Assembly: GCA_015233725.1 (NCBI GenBank) | Contig: JADFXD010000005.1 | Coordinates: 1-64,000, forward strand | Source: Nitrospirota bacterium | GTDB taxonomy: Bacteria > Nitrospirota > Thermodesulfovibrionia > Thermodesulfovibrionales > Magnetobacteriaceae | Direction of reading: 5' to 3' | DNA length: 64,000 nucleotides | In this document: piece by piece, positions 50,856 to 58,753 of the stretch | Numbering within the stretch: the stretch's first letter is position 1 | Layout: the number at the start of each line of letters is the position of its first letter | Notes under the pieces: model-generated | Database searches by the model: none | Seen by the model: the letters and a program-made list of their open reading frames with translations, nothing else | Told to the model about the DNA's origin: nothing | Translations under genes and position numbers: made by a program

Positions 50856-51941
50856 CAGCGTGATGACAGTTACCTCTGGGGGGGAGAGCAGCCGCATGGG
50901 TGGGCCCCAGGTGCCGGAGCCTCTTGACACGTAGAGGTATGCGTCGTCCCTGAGCTTTAGCAGTCCCGCGTGGATTGGATAGTAGAGCCACGTCAATATG
51001 CTGAAGGGAAATATCTGCCCCTTGTGGGTATGACCGGAGAGCTGAAGGTCAAAGCCTCCGACGCTACCTCTGTCTATGATCGGACGATGCTTGAGCAGGA
51101 TCGTAAAATTCTGCCTCGGTAGCCTGGATAAGACCTCCCTCTCTGAGGCCTCATCAACTGCGGTGTAGTCACTGACTCCCGCTATGTTCAGAACACCTCC
51201 AACGGTTACGCCCTGCCCCATCAGGACAGTGAAACCAGCCTCATGCGTAATCCTCAGAGACTGGGTCGTGCCCGCGTAAAACTCATGATTACCCAGGCAG
51301 GCAAATTTTCCATATCTGGTGGGGATTGAGCTTATATCGGTGGCAAACACATCGAGGTTGTCCAGCTGACTGTCAACCAAGTCCCCCGTGGAGATAAGCA
51401 CGTCGGGTCTCTCTCTGTTGACGACGTCAAGTATCCTCTTCAACCTGTCATGCCTCACAATAAGCCCAAGGTGGACGTCTGAAATCTGCACGACCTTGAT
51501 GCTGCCCACACCCCTTGGTAGCTTTGGATGGCTTATAACCAGGTGCGTCGTGGTGATGTTAAGGGCCTCGAAATACGCATACACCGATAGTATCAACGAT
51601 ACCAACAGTGGCAGTAACACCTTCTTGCCAAGTTTAGACCCCGCAGGCATAAAAAGGTTTATACCGAACCGGCACATATCGGTAAATATCAACACGGAGA
51701 CAGATATAAGCAAAAACCCCATCCACACATACCCCACATAAGCAATGACAATAGCGGTCTGCTCGTATCCGTGCCGCTCGGCGTAGCGCGCAAGCAGTGG
51801 GACATTCATCATAAGCAACGCCAGCAGAGCAATGGCAATCCGCTCCACGAGGCCCAGGTGAACGCTCAGACCAATGCACCTCAGCAGGTAATAGTGCATC
51901 AGCCCATAGATGAGGAAATATACGGCCAGGAATAATTTCAT
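50817..51941 (-). CDS. Membrane-bound calcineurin-like metallophosphoesterase
   Basis: 374 residues. Four membrane helices in the first 140 residues, then the metallophosphoesterase core: VVQISDVHLG, LISTGDLVDSQ, FACLGNHEFYAG, TILLKHRP and LSGHTHKGQIFPF (two-metal site). YkuE-like proteins of this type act on lipid or nucleotide phosphoesters; substrate unknown. The final residues ERGGSAPL are encoded by module R22, so the native stop was lost or replaced when the module arrived. Confidence 0.88.
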   Translation of the reverse strand: MKLFLAVYFLIYGLMHYYLLRCIGLSVHLGLVERIAIALLALLMMNVPLLARYAERHGYEQTAIVIAYVGYVWMGFLLISVSVLIFTDMCRFGINLFMPAGSKLGKKVLLPLLVSLILSVYAYFEALNITTTHLVISHPKLPRGVGSIKVVQISDVHLGLIVRHDRLKRILDVVNRERPDVLISTGDLVDSQLDNLDVFATDISSIPTRYGKFACLGNHEFYAGTTQSLRITHEAGFTVLMGQGVTVGGVLNIAGVSDYTAVDEASEREVLSRLPRQNFTILLKHRPIIDRGSVGGFDLQLSGHTHKGQIFPFSILTWLYYPIHAGLLKLRDDAYLYVSRGSGTWGPPMRLLSPPEVTVITLEEKKERGGSAPL

Positions 51942-51947
51942 GCTATA

Positions 51948-52049
51948 AGAAAGAGAAAGAAGGGAGGCGGCGCTGCTTCTTTACCGCTCCAGGACGCTCC
52001 TGGCCCCCCTCAGACCCCACCTGCAAGGGCACCAGTGCCCTTGACCCCA
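51948..52049 (-). repeat. Two-hairpin module, copy R23 (reverse)
   Basis: AAGAAGGGAGGCGGCGCTGC stem, CCAGGACGCTCCTGG (51989-52003), then CTGCAAGGGCACCAGTGCCCTTGACCCCATTATTC. Outer flank ATGTCCAAGTAC (52080-52091) matches the left TIR of the 39529 MITE. Confidence 0.88.
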
Positions 52050-52125
52050 TTATTCTTAGTCTGCATGTTATAAGTTTTATGTCCAAGTACACAAAGAAAA
52101 TCCACATAAATAAATAATTTTCAAG

Positions 52126-52145
52126 AGTATGATATATTTCATACT
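52126..52145. promoter_or_regulatory. Palindromic operator candidate upstream of CopD-like gene
   Basis: AGTATGATATATTTCATACT is a near-perfect inverted repeat centred about 15 nt upstream of a TGATACAAT extended -10 (TACAAT 52150-52155). It lies where a -35 box would be, so a repressor or activator bound there could control the 52214 gene. Confidence 0.45.
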
Positions 52146-52213
52146 ATGATACAATAGTTTTAGTGGATAATAGAAGTAGTAGTTTAGTGAAAATAAAATA
52201 TCAGGAGGTTTTA

Positions 52214-52678
52214 ATGTTAACGTCTCTGTTGATGGCAGTACATGTTATTGGTGTTGTTATGTGGATAGGGGGAGTGGTGTTTGTTACATTGATTATCTTT
52301 CCAATGATAATGAGGATGGAGCAATCGTTTGAGAAGGTGATGTTTTTTCAGGGTACGGAGCACAGGTTTGCCAAGATAGCAAAGGTCTGTGTCTTTTTGG
52401 TTGGTCTGACGGGGGGGTTGCTTCTGTGGAGGACAGGGGAACACAGGATACTCTTTACTTTGCAGGGGATAGGCCCTACAATAATGTTGTTGGTGTGGAC
52501 GTTTTACGTCCTTGTCCTTCTGTTTGAGGCGAAGGTATTTAAGGCGGTCTTTAGCGGTAAGGCACAGCAAGACACCGAGCTGATATTTAGGCGTCTTACG
52601 CAGTTTCACTACGTGGTTATGGGATTAAGCCTGTTGGCTATAGCCGTAGGTGTTGGAGCGGCTCATTATAGCCCTTAG
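52214..52678 (+). CDS. CopD-like four-helix membrane protein
   Basis: 154 residues from ATG 52214, chosen for the AGGAGG 7-8 nt upstream; the ORF-track start lacks one. Four membrane helices: SLLMAVHVIGVVMWIGGVVF, FLVGLTGGLLLW, IMLLVWTFYVLVLLF, VMGLSLLAIAVGVG. The first helix with paired His/Trp resembles CopD/HemJ-type integral membrane proteins that bind heme or copper. Function unproven. Followed by a classical terminator. Confidence 0.7.
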   Translation: MLTSLLMAVHVIGVVMWIGGVVFVTLIIFPMIMRMEQSFEKVMFFQGTEHRFAKIAKVCVFLVGLTGGLLLWRTGEHRILFTLQGIGPTIMLLVWTFYVLVLLFEAKVFKAVFSGKAQQDTELIFRRLTQFHYVVMGLSLLAIAVGVGAAHYSP

Positions 52679-52704
52679 GCGTCAGCAGCTTTGAGACAAG
52701 AAAA

Positions 52705-52746
52705 CTGGTCTTCCGGCTTTAACAGGGGCCAGAAGACCAGCTTTTT
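52705..52746 (+). terminator. Rho-independent terminator, probably bidirectional
   Basis: CTGGTCTTC (52705-52713) pairs with GAAGACCAG (52732-52740), followed by TTTTT and preceded by AAGAAAA on the other strand. It lies between convergent CopD-like and SDR genes. Unrelated in sequence to the dispersed modules. Confidence 0.9.
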
Positions 52747-52785
52747 ACCAATTGCTTATTCGCTGTCTGATATATTAACTAAATA

Positions 52786-53529
52786 CTATATCCTCATACC
52801 GCCGTCGACTTCAAATATCCTACCGGTAACGAAGTCGTTTTCGGCAATGAACCTGGCCGTCTTGGATATCTCCTCCATCTCTCCCAGTCTTCCCATGGGG
52901 ATTTGGGCGATGATCTTGTCAAGCATGTCCTGCCTGATCTTGGCCACCATCTCCGTGTTAATGTATCCAGGAGCTATTGCCGCTACCCGTATACCGTATT
53001 TGGAAAGCTCCTTGGCCCACGTCACTGTCATGCCGTCCACGCCGGACTTGGTGGCCGTGTAGTTGGTCTGTCCGAGGTTGCCCGAACGACTGATCGAGGA
53101 GATGTTGATAATCACACCCTTTACGCCATTTTTTACCATGTGAAAGGCGGCCTCTCTCGCGCACAAAAACACGCCCGTGAGGTTAACCGCTATGACCTTT
53201 TCCCAGTTTGACATCGGGAACTTGATTATCTCATCGCCCTTTTTCTTTATAAACAGGGAATCCGACGTTATACCGGCGTTGTTGATCAGGATATCAGGCG
53301 CACCGTGAGCCTCGACGTAGCCATTGAAAAACGCCTCTACCTCACTCTCCTTCGATACGTCCAGAATCTTGCCCTCTATGCCAGTCTCTGCCTTAAGCGC
53401 ATCAAGATTCTCCTGGATCACATCAACAACGTAAGGCTTTGCGCCCGCGCTCTTCATGTCAACGGCAAACTTCTTGCCCATGCCCCTGCCACCACCAGTT
53501 ATTATCACATTCTTACCCGTTAAATCCAT
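52786..53529 (-). CDS. fabG: SDR-family 3-oxoacyl-[ACP]/acetoacetyl-CoA reductase-like
   Basis: 247 residues from ATG 53529 (GGAGG 10 nt upstream; the longer ORF-track start has none). Classical SDR: NVIITGGGRGMGKKFA cofactor loop, ILINNAGITSD, catalytic Ser-Tyr-Lys in INISSISRSGNLGQTNYTATKSG, and VAAIAPGYINTEM. It reduces 3-oxoacyl thioesters with NADPH in most FabG members; whether ACP or CoA substrate is used cannot be told. Monocistronic. Confidence 0.88.
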   Translation of the reverse strand: MDLTGKNVIITGGGRGMGKKFAVDMKSAGAKPYVVDVIQENLDALKAETGIEGKILDVSKESEVEAFFNGYVEAHGAPDILINNAGITSDSLFIKKKGDEIIKFPMSNWEKVIAVNLTGVFLCAREAAFHMVKNGVKGVIINISSISRSGNLGQTNYTATKSGVDGMTVTWAKELSKYGIRVAAIAPGYINTEMVAKIRQDMLDKIIAQIPMGRLGEMEEISKTARFIAENDFVTGRIFEVDGGMRI

Positions 53530-53681
53530 ATCCCTAATACCTCCAAATATATTAATATGTACTACTCTTATAAAATAGCAGTATGTTTGTGTCAAGGTAA
53601 TATTATACTGCATTTAAAAATAATAATCAAACCGTTCAATAAATAATTGGACACGAATGTTGAGTATAGGCATTCACTATA

Positions 53682-53750
53682 ATGGGGTCAAGGGGTCAGT
53701 GACCCCTTGCAGGGGGTTCTAAAGGGGGGCGGAGCCGCCCCTTTCTATCC
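53682..53750 (+). repeat. Two-hairpin module, copy R24 (forward)
   Basis: AATGGGGTCAAGGGGTCAGTGACCCCTTGCAGG, GGGGCGGAGCCGCCCC, TTTCTATCCC. Ends at the stop of the J-like gene, whose terminator-side it occupies from the opposite strand. A TTGGACACGAATG flank lies outside (53648-53660). Confidence 0.88.
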
Positions 53751-54065
53751 CTTGGTGAGGTGGTTTATTTTGTATTGCCTCTTTATGTCTTTCAGGGCGT
53801 TTTCGATCGAGTGTGTTGGGGGTGGTATCTTAAAGTCAAAGAGATCGGGGTCGATTGAGGCATCATCTATCTCATCGGAGAGGAGTCTTTCGATCATGAC
53901 CGACAAGGAGGTCAAAAAGCGATATGCCTCGTCTATTTCCCTGAACTTATCCGGTTGAAACTCGGGTGGGTAGCGCCTGACCAGTTTGTTGTAGGTGGCA
54001 TCTATCTCCTGTCTGCTGGCCGATGGCGGGAGCATCAACGTCTTAAAGGCATTGTCCTTGGTCAA
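53745..54065 (-). CDS. J-domain-like protein lacking HPD
   Basis: 106 residues. FKTLMLPPSASRQEIDATYNKLVRRYPPEF-QPDKFREIDEAYRFL follows the J-domain helix I-III pattern, but the invariant HPD between helices II and III is replaced by YPPEF. It would therefore be unlikely to stimulate a canonical Hsp70 in the usual way. Its stop is at module R24; its start overlaps the upstream 663-aa gene by 4 nt, placing it in the Hsp70 cluster. Confidence 0.75.
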   Translation of the reverse strand: MTKDNAFKTLMLPPSASRQEIDATYNKLVRRYPPEFQPDKFREIDEAYRFLTSLSVMIERLLSDEIDDASIDPDLFDFKIPPPTHSIENALKDIKRQYKINHLTKG

Positions 54066-56053
54066 CGCTTCCTCCTTTGCCTTGTCTTAGGTGCCTTAGC
54101 AGGGACAGCTTTTCTTATTTTTGATGATATCTTTGCCAGCAAGTCTTCTAAGGCTGTTTCACCGGCCTGATGACGCTCCTCCAGGAGATTGTAAAACCTT
54201 ATAAGTATGTTGTGGGAAGGAAATCTATCAAGGATTATCGTTGACAGCCGTTGAAGACTATCAACCTCAATGGTTCTTAGATCGTCCCAGTGCTCTTGAA
54301 TAAACTTCAGGAATGCACCTTTATGGATTTTTAAGAGATACGGTTTGAGGTCGGTATCGAAAAGAGTACGCTGGTTAGCAGTGGCGTTTTGCCTTGAGAC
54401 AAGGTCTTCAAACTCAATAAGTAGCTTCCTGATGCCATCACGATTGTACATCTTGTCAAACAGACAGTAAACACCTTTCTCAGAGTAGTAATTGTCAGAA
54501 AAACAATCGAGGTAGTCCCATATTCTAAGAAAAGGCTTATAGTTTTTCATGTTGGCAATTTCCGATTTAAGTGTCTTGATATCCTCCAGGATATCTTCAA
54601 ACGGCAGCATACGATCAAAAAATGAATCGCCAGGCATAAACTCGTGTGATATTGTGTTTATAAACAATGGCTTCCTTATTATGTTCATGACAATTTCATG
54701 CAATTTATTATTGAAGCCTTCTTGTTCGCCAAACAGATTAACAAGAGGCCTTAAATTACTGACATGGGGAAACACCATGTCCTCAAAGTTATCAAACAAC
54801 CAAACAAGCTCATCTTCCACAGAGGTATGGTGTCCTTTCAGGACGCCCTCAGAGAGCTCCATCAACCGTCGATTTTTTAAGTGTTCCGACAGCGCCATGC
54901 CCAAAACGGAGAGCTTGGCGTTAAGATACCCACTCTGGCCTAACAAGAGCAAGAACTCTGATAGCTCACGATGCGTATCCCACAGAAAGGGGAGGTCATT
55001 GACTATCTCTCTGCCCAGTAAATTAGACACCGCCCTCTTTTCCCTGTCCGAGACGGTTTGCTGCAGGTGTGATACCTCTGCAAGGATGTTGCGGTAGAGG
55101 GTCCTTAGATATCCTGCATAGCGCTTCACGCTATAGGGGTGGGCATCCATTATTAGTTGTCTGAGCTTACGTATAAGGGCTACCTTGCCCTGGAGGTCTG
55201 CCCCCGATATCTTTTTCTCGATATGTTTGTCATCCAATACATCGGCAGTAACATTAGAAATGCTGTCTCGTATCTGTTCACCCTTCTGACCAACCGACAG
55301 GGCAAAGAGAAAGGGCATCTTAGACACACAATTGGCAACAGTCTCTGTATTCCCCCCCCTGGCAAGTCTGTTGAGATACATCATCAGATTAACAACAAAC
55401 GGATAAAAGAGTATCTGGGCCAGGTCAGGGGGGAGCTCCTCGTGTATATCGCTTAGATATTCGTCTATCTCTGACAACTTATCATTTTTGACCTTGGTAG
55501 TTGTATTAGTGCCTAGCCGGTTGATATATGCGATATGTTCGGCAAGGTTTTCGGCCTCTTTGGCCAAATTAGTCCCCTCAAGCAACTGAGCGAGGCTTAC
55601 GAAGTGCCTCTTTAGTATTTTATCTGGAGCGCTGCAAAAGGACTTTAGAAGCCTTGTCAGCTTCTTTTGGGGAAAGGTGTCATCCTTCCAGGTCATTACG
55701 CGTTTACGAAGCTCATCTGCAGGCATACTAAGCCCTTTAATGTTCATTAATGCCAGTATTAGTCCTTCAGGGGGGGCGTCGTCATAGATAAACCCTCTGA
55801 GGCCAAAGAGCAGCTTGATATCCGCAATCTCAGGGTGCGACTTTATGGCCGCGCAGTTGCTCCAGAACTCCTGAAGCCTCTCAGGGTGTCTCAGGGCCTG
55901 CTTTGCCAGGAGCTGCCAGACATCGTCCCACTCCTTCCTGTAGTGGTCTTTAAGGTCTGACTCCTGTACTTTCTCAAGCCACTCCCAGTATCGGCCACCA
56001 GAGAGCAGTTTGTCGATATCCTTTCGTATCCTTTTTTCCTTGGACTTATTCAA
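54062..56053 (-). CDS. 663-aa helical protein of the Hsp70 cluster, unknown
   Basis: 663 residues, predominantly helical and charged, no membrane helices or signal peptide seen, no Walker or metal motif recognised. Begins [20 protein letters not shown]; ends in a basic tail ([11 protein letters not shown]). It overlaps both neighbours (8 nt with hsp70, 4 nt with the J-like gene), so the three are made together. It could be a client, scaffold or adaptor of the specialised Hsp70. Function unknown. Confidence 0.8.
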   Translation of the reverse strand: MNKSKEKRIRKDIDKLLSGGRYWEWLEKVQESDLKDHYRKEWDDVWQLLAKQALRHPERLQEFWSNCAAIKSHPEIADIKLLFGLRGFIYDDAPPEGLILALMNIKGLSMPADELRKRVMTWKDDTFPQKKLTRLLKSFCSAPDKILKRHFVSLAQLLEGTNLAKEAENLAEHIAYINRLGTNTTTKVKNDKLSEIDEYLSDIHEELPPDLAQILFYPFVVNLMMYLNRLARGGNTETVANCVSKMPFLFALSVGQKGEQIRDSISNVTADVLDDKHIEKKISGADLQGKVALIRKLRQLIMDAHPYSVKRYAGYLRTLYRNILAEVSHLQQTVSDREKRAVSNLLGREIVNDLPFLWDTHRELSEFLLLLGQSGYLNAKLSVLGMALSEHLKNRRLMELSEGVLKGHHTSVEDELVWLFDNFEDMVFPHVSNLRPLVNLFGEQEGFNNKLHEIVMNIIRKPLFINTISHEFMPGDSFFDRMLPFEDILEDIKTLKSEIANMKNYKPFLRIWDYLDCFSDNYYSEKGVYCLFDKMYNRDGIRKLLIEFEDLVSRQNATANQRTLFDTDLKPYLLKIHKGAFLKFIQEHWDDLRTIEVDSLQRLSTIILDRFPSHNILIRFYNLLEERHQAGETALEDLLAKISSKIRKAVPAKAPKTRQRRKR

Positions 56054-57833
56054 TATCCTCCAGGGTCTCCTCTATCTCCTCTATCTTGTCAATAAGGCTT
56101 GCCTCAAGGTCATCTATGGTATCATCATCCTCTTTATCTATTAAGGCGCGTTGATATCTCTCACCGATCTCTATCAACTCGTTTCTTGATTTGTCATCGA
56201 TCCCCTGTTTGTTACACAGGGCCTTATACTTTGAGATTATGTAATTTAGGACCGCCTGGTCATTTCCCGTTCCAGGACGCTCCTGGTCGTCGTTGCCCGT
56301 GACAGTGTCCTTTTCTTTGACCTGCCTGGTGCGTACATCCAGGGTGACCTCCTTGCGATTGTCATAGCCCTTCTGGTCTACGGTGATGTGAACGATGCCC
56401 TCCTTGTCGTAGGCAAACTCCGTTGTAACGGTTGAGTTTACAGAAGCCGGCCTTAGTCCAAAGTAGAATGCCCCTATCAGGGTATTGTCCTTACAGCGAG
56501 GACTCTCCCCCTGATATATCTCTACGTCAACGCCCTCCTGGTTTTCGTACATCGTATAGTAGCTCTCTGCCCTGCGCACGGGTATCTTTGTGTTTCTCCT
56601 GATGATTACGGAGAAGTGATCGGCCCTGCCGGTGTCCATACTAAACTCGTCCGCTGTCTTTACCCCCAGTGAGTGAGAGGTGACGTCAAGCAGGATGTGA
56701 CCTAATGGTTCGCCGGTGATAAGACCGCCCTGAACCGCGGCGCCAAGGGCTACACACAGGTCGGGGTCAACGCTGTGCTGGATCGGGATGTCAAATATAC
56801 CATCGATAGAGTGTTGTACGAGGGGAGTCCTCGTGGCCCCTCCAACCAGCAAGACCTCGCTTATATCCGAGCTTGCGAGGCTGGCCTCTCTTAAGGCCTC
56901 GTGTACCTTGTCAATGGTCTTATCCACGAGGTCCCTTATCATATCTTCATACTCGTCCCTGGAGACCTCGAGGTTGAGGTTTACAGGCTCGCCATTGACG
57001 CTGGTGACGGAGGCCTCCTTTACAGCTACAAAGGGGGTGTCAGAGAGGGATATCTTTGTCCGCTCGGCTATATCCTTGAGCCTTACCTGTAGCGCGATGT
57101 CATCGGTGGATATCTTAGTTGCGGTTTTATCTTCTATGTGACGTATAAACATATCGACCAGGCGTTGGTCAAAGTCGTCTCCACCGAGGGCGGTATCCCC
57201 GCATGAGGCCAGGACTTCCTTTATTTCGCCCCTGATCTCCAGTATAGAGACATCAAAGGTTCCCCCGCCAAGGTCATAGACGAGTATATATGGGGTATCC
57301 AGCTTGTCGGTCATTGCCACATAGTCATAGACGAGGGATGCCGCCGTGGGTTCGTTGACGATCCGCAGCACCTCAAGGCCTGCCAGCTCACCGGCTGTGA
57401 TCGTTGCCCTGCGCTGGGCGTCGTTGAAGTAGGCTGGAACCGTTATAACCGCCTGCTTTATCGCAAGGCCGGTTGACTGTTGAGCCTTTTCAATCAGCCG
57501 CTTCAGGATGATGGCTGAGACCTCCGGGGGCGACAACTCCCTGGAGCCCAGATGCACCGTTGTCTCCTTGCCCATAAGGCGCTTTATCGACCTCACCGTG
57601 TGCCTGGGATAGACCGACAGACGATTAATGGCCTCCCTGCCAACCAACATATGCCCCTTTTGCTCATCGAAACTCACGACGGAGGGCAAGATCGGACTAT
57701 TACCCTCTACGGGGATGATCACAGGCTTACCGTCTTTGAGGTATGCTATGCACGAATTGGTAGTCCCCAGATCAATGCCACATATGATCGATCTCTCCCC
57801 CTCCCCTGGCGATTGCTCTTTGGCCTCTTTCAT
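56046..57833 (-). CDS. Hsp70-family chaperone of a dedicated cluster
   Basis: 595 residues. Complete ATPase domain: [65 protein letters not shown]. Substrate domain and a shortened helical lid follow. Shorter than DnaK (about 635). Near residue 515 the linker [11 protein letters not shown] is encoded by the palindrome CCAGGACGCTCCTGG. It lies downstream of a GrpE-like gene across module R25 and upstream of the 663-aa gene. Likely a specialised Hsp70 rather than the housekeeping DnaK. Confidence 0.93.
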   Translation of the reverse strand: MKEAKEQSPGEGERSIICGIDLGTTNSCIAYLKDGKPVIIPVEGNSPILPSVVSFDEQKGHMLVGREAINRLSVYPRHTVRSIKRLMGKETTVHLGSRELSPPEVSAIILKRLIEKAQQSTGLAIKQAVITVPAYFNDAQRRATITAGELAGLEVLRIVNEPTAASLVYDYVAMTDKLDTPYILVYDLGGGTFDVSILEIRGEIKEVLASCGDTALGGDDFDQRLVDMFIRHIEDKTATKISTDDIALQVRLKDIAERTKISLSDTPFVAVKEASVTSVNGEPVNLNLEVSRDEYEDMIRDLVDKTIDKVHEALREASLASSDISEVLLVGGATRTPLVQHSIDGIFDIPIQHSVDPDLCVALGAAVQGGLITGEPLGHILLDVTSHSLGVKTADEFSMDTGRADHFSVIIRRNTKIPVRRAESYYTMYENQEGVDVEIYQGESPRCKDNTLIGAFYFGLRPASVNSTVTTEFAYDKEGIVHITVDQKGYDNRKEVTLDVRTRQVKEKDTVTGNDDQERPGTGNDQAVLNYIISKYKALCNKQGIDDKSRNELIEIGERYQRALIDKEDDDTIDDLEASLIDKIEEIEETLEDIE

Positions 57834-57877
57834 ACCTTATTCTCCACTAAAAGTCTTCGTGATAGTTCAACCCTAAG

Positions 57878-57952
57878 ATAAAGAAAGGGGGACGCCTGCC
57901 GCCCCCCTTCAGAACCCCCTGCAAGGGGGCCAACCCCCTTGACCCCATAATT
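57878..57952 (-). repeat. Two-hairpin module, copy R25 (reverse)
   Basis: AAAGGGGGACGCCTGCCGCCCCCCTTC stem, then CCCCTGCAAGGGGGCCAACCCCCTTGACCCCATAATT. Flank TTTTCAATCCTACTCTTATAAATATATTTTTGTCCA resembles that of R20. It lies between the GrpE-like gene and hsp70. Confidence 0.88.
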
Positions 57953-57992
57953 TTCAATCCTACTCTTATAAATATATTTTTGTCCAATTCCA

Positions 57993-58598
57993 CTAAAAAT
58001 CTCCTATAATAACCCTTGCCGGTTTTATTACGTTTCCCATATAGCGATATCCTGGTTGGAGGAGTCTTTCAACCGTTGGGTCGTCTGTCCATTGGCAGGT
58101 GCTCTCTATTGCCTCGTGGATTGTTGGGTCAAAGGGCACTTCAATATCCCGTATGACCTCAAGGTTGAACATAGAAAGGACGTCCTCTAGCTTTTGCCAT
58201 ACGATCTCGATGGCCTCCTCTTGCCCAACGGATATATCCTGATTCTCCATAAGAGACTCAATCAGAAAGAAGAAGTTATCTGTCAGCTCTATCAAGGGCT
58301 GCACGTCTTTAATGTTTTTTTGATCAATCCTGTCGATGATGTCATTTCTTATGACCTCCAATGAGATACCTTGTCGTCTTATGGCCTTTTTTATATCCTT
58401 TATTTCATCGACCAGCGACTGTAAGGCAGCGTCCGAGCTTAATCCATCAGCTTGCTCTTTCGGCTGTTCTGGTGGTGTATAATCAATCAACGGAATGGCC
58501 TTTTTCTGGCGCTTTTCTTGTGCCTTGTTGATTATGTCCCCTACTCTTCTTATATAGCGTTCAAATCTCTTAAGACGCTCTTTAGCCTTTTCAAACAT
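57993..58598 (-). CDS. GrpE-like nucleotide exchange factor
   Basis: About 201 residues from ATG 58598 (ORF-track TTG 58616 also possible). N-terminal charged helices, then the GrpE beta domain signature PFDPTIHEAIEST and LLQPGYRYMGNVIKPARVIIG. It should release ADP from the adjacent Hsp70. The long coiled coil contains RRQGISLEVIRNDIIDRID and is divergent, which suggests co-evolution with this particular Hsp70. First gene of the cluster. Confidence 0.85.
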   Translation of the reverse strand: MFEKAKERLKRFERYIRRVGDIINKAQEKRQKKAIPLIDYTPPEQPKEQADGLSSDAALQSLVDEIKDIKKAIRRQGISLEVIRNDIIDRIDQKNIKDVQPLIELTDNFFFLIESLMENQDISVGQEEAIEIVWQKLEDVLSMFNLEVIRDIEVPFDPTIHEAIESTCQWTDDPTVERLLQPGYRYMGNVIKPARVIIGDF

Positions 58599-58673
58599 AA
58601 TTGCTATTGTATACAAAAATAATATGGTGTGTCAATTGGGAAATTGTGTGTTTTAAAAATCATACACACCAAG

Positions 58674-58753
58674 AAGGGGTCAAGGGGTCCGTGACCCCTT
58701 GCAGGAGGGGTTTGAGGGGAGGGCAGCGTCGCTCCCCTTCTTTTTTTTTTCTT
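58674..58753 (+). repeat. Two-hairpin module, copy R26 (forward)
   Basis: AAGAAGGGGTCAAGGGGTCCGTGACCCCTTGCAGG, GGGGAGGGCAGCGTCGCTCCCC, T run of 10. It lies between the PilB-like gene and the GrpE-like gene. Confidence 0.88.
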
